This document shows, one piece after another, positions 61,347 through 64,000 of a DNA stretch of 64,000 nt. The stretch is taken from assembly GCF_017591425.1 (NCBI RefSeq), contig NW_024467106.1:23984501-24048500 (forward strand), read 5' to 3'. Positions within the stretch are counted from its first letter, which is position 1; every line of letters begins with the position of its first letter. The notes below the pieces were generated by a model that saw only the letters and a list, made by a program, of their open reading frames with translations, was not told the DNA's origin and did no database searches. The position numbers were made by a program, and so were the translations under genes. This stretch comes from Ochotona curzoniae (Eukaryota; Chordata; Mammalia; Lagomorpha; Ochotonidae).

Positions 61347-62226
61347 ACTAATATGCCTTTATTATGTATACCTCTATTATGTAGACTAAAGCCAATTTTA
61401 GATTTGATGGAAACAGCCTGAAAAGTGAATAACTACATAGCCGAACCTACAATGGTGTTAGAATGGAAAAACATAAATACCTATGTTCCAACTTTAAGAT
61501 TTTCCAACCATTTTTTAATGAAAAACAAAGTTATCAGTAATCAAAACTACTCAGTTCAGTCATTTTCATCTTGAAATACAACAGCAACTTTGTTCTGCTC
61601 TTGTGGGGCTAGAACAACCATTTAAAATAATACCCATAACTTTTATTATAAATTATTTCTCAATATTCAGTCTACAACCTTTTTTAGAAAAACCCAAGTG
61701 AAATGTTTCTGCTTGCTTTAGCTCCAAGAAAGGCTCTAGTAGGAACAGAGATGGGATTTAACTAGAATCCCTGATCCACTAAAGCTTTTAGATGCGCTTA
61801 ATCCTGCTAGCTCTGGTCCACCAGGATAGAAAAAAGATGAAATAAAACCTGGCCTGGATCCTCTCCCACAGTTTGAGGGCGGGATTTCATCTCCAAATTC
61901 AGGGATAAAAAGGCTTTGTTAGCTGGTTGCTGCCTCCACCAGCAGTTCTGACACCCCGGGCCTGTTCCCCACACCCCGCAAGTGCTCAGAGGCAGCACGA
62001 TCAGACGTCCAGGGACCCCAGGGCTCTAAAACGCTGCTCCTCTGAGAGTCATCGCTTCTATGAGGTCTGATGCTGCTGAGCAGCCACGTGCTCTCTAATC
62101 CGTAGGTGTGCAGGTCAGGATCCACCCGAGCCAACAGAGCCCCTTTTCCTAAAATGCTCTGAAAGAAGCAGAGGCTGTGAAAAACCAAACTGCTGCTTAT
62201 GCATACTTTGAACGGCACCCGCCCTA
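61347..62226. other. Unique DNA with a GC-richer right half
   Basis: 61800-62220 is GC-richer and contains CpGs, a 'gggataaaaaggc' TATA-like word at about 61901, and minus frames of 63 and 99 codons. Could be an LTR or other old insert; no family recognised. Confidence 0.35.
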
Positions 62227-62545
62227 AGATTTATTTTTATTGGGAAGGCAGATATACAGAGAGGAGGAGAGACAGGAAGGAAGATTTTCCATCCGCTGAT
62301 TTACTCCACAAGTGGCTGCAGTGACTGGAGCTGAGACAATCCAAAGCCAGGAACCTGGAGCCTCTCCCGGAACTCCCACACGGGTGCAGGGTTCCAAAGC
62401 TTTGGGCTGTCCTCAACTGCTTTCCCAGGCCAGAAGCAGGGAGCTGGATGAGAACCAGGTCTACCAGGGTTAGAACCAGTGACCATATGGGTTTCCTGCA
62501 TGTGCAAGGTGAGGACTGTAGCTACTAGGCTATTGCACTGGGCCC
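62227..62545 (-). mobile_element. C-SINE, full length, young type
   Basis: From 'aagatttatttttattggg' through 'gagaggaggagagacaggaa' to 'ctattgcactgggccc'. Antisense; few changes. Confidence 0.93.
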
Positions 62546-62839
62546 GGGCACCTACTGTTTCAGTGCTCTCGGAGAGGAGGCCCATGCCCCTGTGAACCAA
62601 TCATGAACATAAACTTCCCATGGTTCATGAGGATTTAAAATTTGCTCCTATGCACAAATAACCGGGCAATTACCCACAGACACATCTAGATCTTATGTGA
62701 ATGCCCAACTATACGTTGAACATACTTTGGAAATAACCAACAAAAGTTCCTTATTCTCAGGCTAATGAGAGAACATCTATACCTGGAAAGGCTTCAAAAG
62801 CCTTTACCCCAAGGTCTAGGAGGTGATTGAGAAGAGAAT

Positions 62840-63043
62840 CCTTGACATGACCAGCCATGGGGGGACGTAAATCAAGACCACAGTGGGATGTCAGCTCACC
62901 CTGGCAGAATGCTGCTCCCGAGACAGATGGCAATGATTACTGACGAGGATGTGGAGAAGGGGAACTCCCCTCTGGTGGTGGGAGTGCAATTGGCTCAGTC
63001 AATGTGGAAAACAGTTTCTAGCTCCTTTAAAAACTAGAAATAG
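62840..63043 (+). mobile_element. L1 3' region, left of a SINE
   Basis: 'aaatcaagaccacagtggga', 'ctggcagaatgctgctcccg', 'gacgaggatgtggagaaggg', 'gtcaatgtggaaaacagttt' are the conserved L1 line near the end of ORF2/3' UTR. Confidence 0.82.
63029..63043. repeat. SINE target-site duplication, left copy
   Basis: 'aaaaactagaaatag', identical to 63353-63367. Preceded by TT, a perfect TT|AAAA L1 endonuclease site. Confidence 0.95.
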
Positions 63044-63352
63044 GGATCCAATATGATGGCGAATCCTCCCCTTCGAGCACTGGCATTCCTTGTGGGTGTC
63101 AGTCCACGTCACAACTGCTCCACTTCCCATGCGGCTCCCTGCAGGTGGCCCAAGAAAGCAGCGGAAGGTGGCCAAAAGCCTGGCACCCTGCATCTACGCG
63201 GGAGACCAGGAAGAAGCTCCTGGCTCCTGAGTTTAAATGGGCTCAGCTCTGGCCATTGCAGGCATTTGGGGAGTGAACCAGCAGATGGAAGACTTTCCTC
63301 TGTGTTTTCTTCTCTGCAAATCTTCCTTTCCAGAAAATAGATTTTTTTTTTT
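63044..63352 (+). mobile_element. C-SINE inserted in L1 with exact duplication
   Basis: 'ggatccaatatgatggcgaa' head, 'gtggcccaagaaagcagcgg' core, 'gggagtgaaccagcagatgg', and a T/A-rich 3' end 'ccagaaaatagatttttttt'. The tail has lost its regular AATAAA form. Confidence 0.93.
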
Positions 63353-63640
63353 AAAAACTAGAAATAGACCTGCTAAGTGATCCAGAAATCTCAGTGCCTA
63401 AAGGTATGAACACGTTGTATCAAAGAGATACTTGCATTGCCATGCTTATGAAACAATGTTCACAATAATCAAAATATGCAAATCACCAATGTGATCATCA
63501 TCAGAAAAATGGATAAAGAAAATATAGCACCCACACAAAGATAAATACCTCATGTCCTTCTTTTTATGTGAAATTTTAAACACACACAAATGAATCACAC
63601 ATACAAATAAAATAACTTGCAAATATAATTGTGTCAAACC
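63353..63640 (+). mobile_element. L1 3' region, right of the SINE
   Basis: Resumes the L1 at the duplication: 'cctgctaagtgatccagaaa', 'agatacttgcattgccatgc', 'caatgttcacaataatcaaa', 'aaaaatggataaagaaaata'. Diverged, sense strand. Confidence 0.82.
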
Positions 63641-63897
63641 TTATATCTTTGACAAGCAAATAATTAAGGATGTTTTAAAATGATATGCCACTATCGTTTT
63701 AACCTTCTGATTATTTCACACCTGAAATTGAAGCCTTTGCATTTGATTATTGTTTTTGAACTTGAGTAAATTCCTCGTGAACTGTGGTCTTTTGGCTTGT
63801 TAAAATCTGCACTTACTGGAACATTAAGCCTTGACTATAATATGAATTAAAAATATCTCCAAAAATTAAGAATGTAAAAGAAGGGGAATAGTGTAAG
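63641..63897. other. AT-rich unique DNA
   Basis: Nothing recognised. Confidence 0.4.
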
Positions 63898-64000
63898 TTC
63901 TGTGTTTGGCACAAGGATTAAAACGCCTGCATCCTGTCTTGGAGTGCCTGTGTTGAACTCCAGATCTTCCACTTGGAATCCAGCCTCATGCTGAAACAGA
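63898..64000 (+). mobile_element. C-SINE 5' part, cut by the window edge
   Basis: 'tgtttggcacaaggattaaa', 'cctgtcttggagtgcctgtg', 'aatccagcctcatgctgaaa' match the head and first core of the older C-SINE type. The rest lies outside the window. Confidence 0.7.

Overview
The window reads as mammalian nuclear DNA from an AT-rich, gene-poor (intergenic or deep intronic) region. The key taxonomic clue is about thirty copies of one tRNA-derived SINE, recognisable as the lagomorph C-SINE. The younger copies end in a 'ctgactttgcaataaaaataaataaatc'-type tail, which I associate from memory with pika (Ochotona), while older copies end in the more rabbit-like 'tttcaaataaat' form. Lagomorph is well supported; pika is an inference.

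No convincing protein-coding gene was found. Open frames are short (the longest is 165 codons, antisense inside a retroelement) and nearly all fall in repeats or lack coding character. One possible spliced exon on the minus strand (25383-25555) has an open frame with matching acceptor and donor sites, but I could not identify it. There is nothing bacterial, no CRISPR array and no stand-alone tRNA or rRNA gene.

Layout. 1-12 kb: C-SINEs, an L1 ORF2 fragment split by a SINE, an antisense L1, an MLT1 LTR and L2 pieces. 12-18.4 kb: an old L2 on the minus strand, then two L1 3' regions (12.99-13.56 kb plus, 16.69-17.61 kb minus) that share an unusual arrangement: an inverted ORF2-derived block joined to the 3' UTR at the same breakpoint. 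A two-unit 225-bp tandem repeat lies between them. 18.4-20.4 kb: a 2-kb stretch with no recognised repeat. 20.4-31 kb: a long L2, SINEs, a (CA)21 run, the candidate exon and an L1 3' end lacking the inverted block. 31-38 kb: a GC-rich patch of unknown origin and a decayed ERVL pol fragment. 38-49.8 kb: SINEs, many adjacent or nested, and a compound CA/GA minisatellite. 49.86-52.43 kb: the most distinctive object, a GC-rich retroelement of about 2.5 kb with a perfect 14-bp target-site duplication, an A-rich 3' tail and a 268-bp-period, promoter-like repeat at its 5' end. 52.4-64 kb: three further L1 3' regions, two of them split by SINEs, a very young C-SINE with an intact duplication, and two GC-richer unique segments.

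The elements form a retrotransposition history: ancient L2/MIR/MLT1/ERVL, then L1M-type L1, then successive C-SINE waves that used L1 machinery (A tails, TT|AAAA-like target sites) and finally the GC-rich element. Repeat boundaries were read by eye and are approximate except where exact duplications are given.
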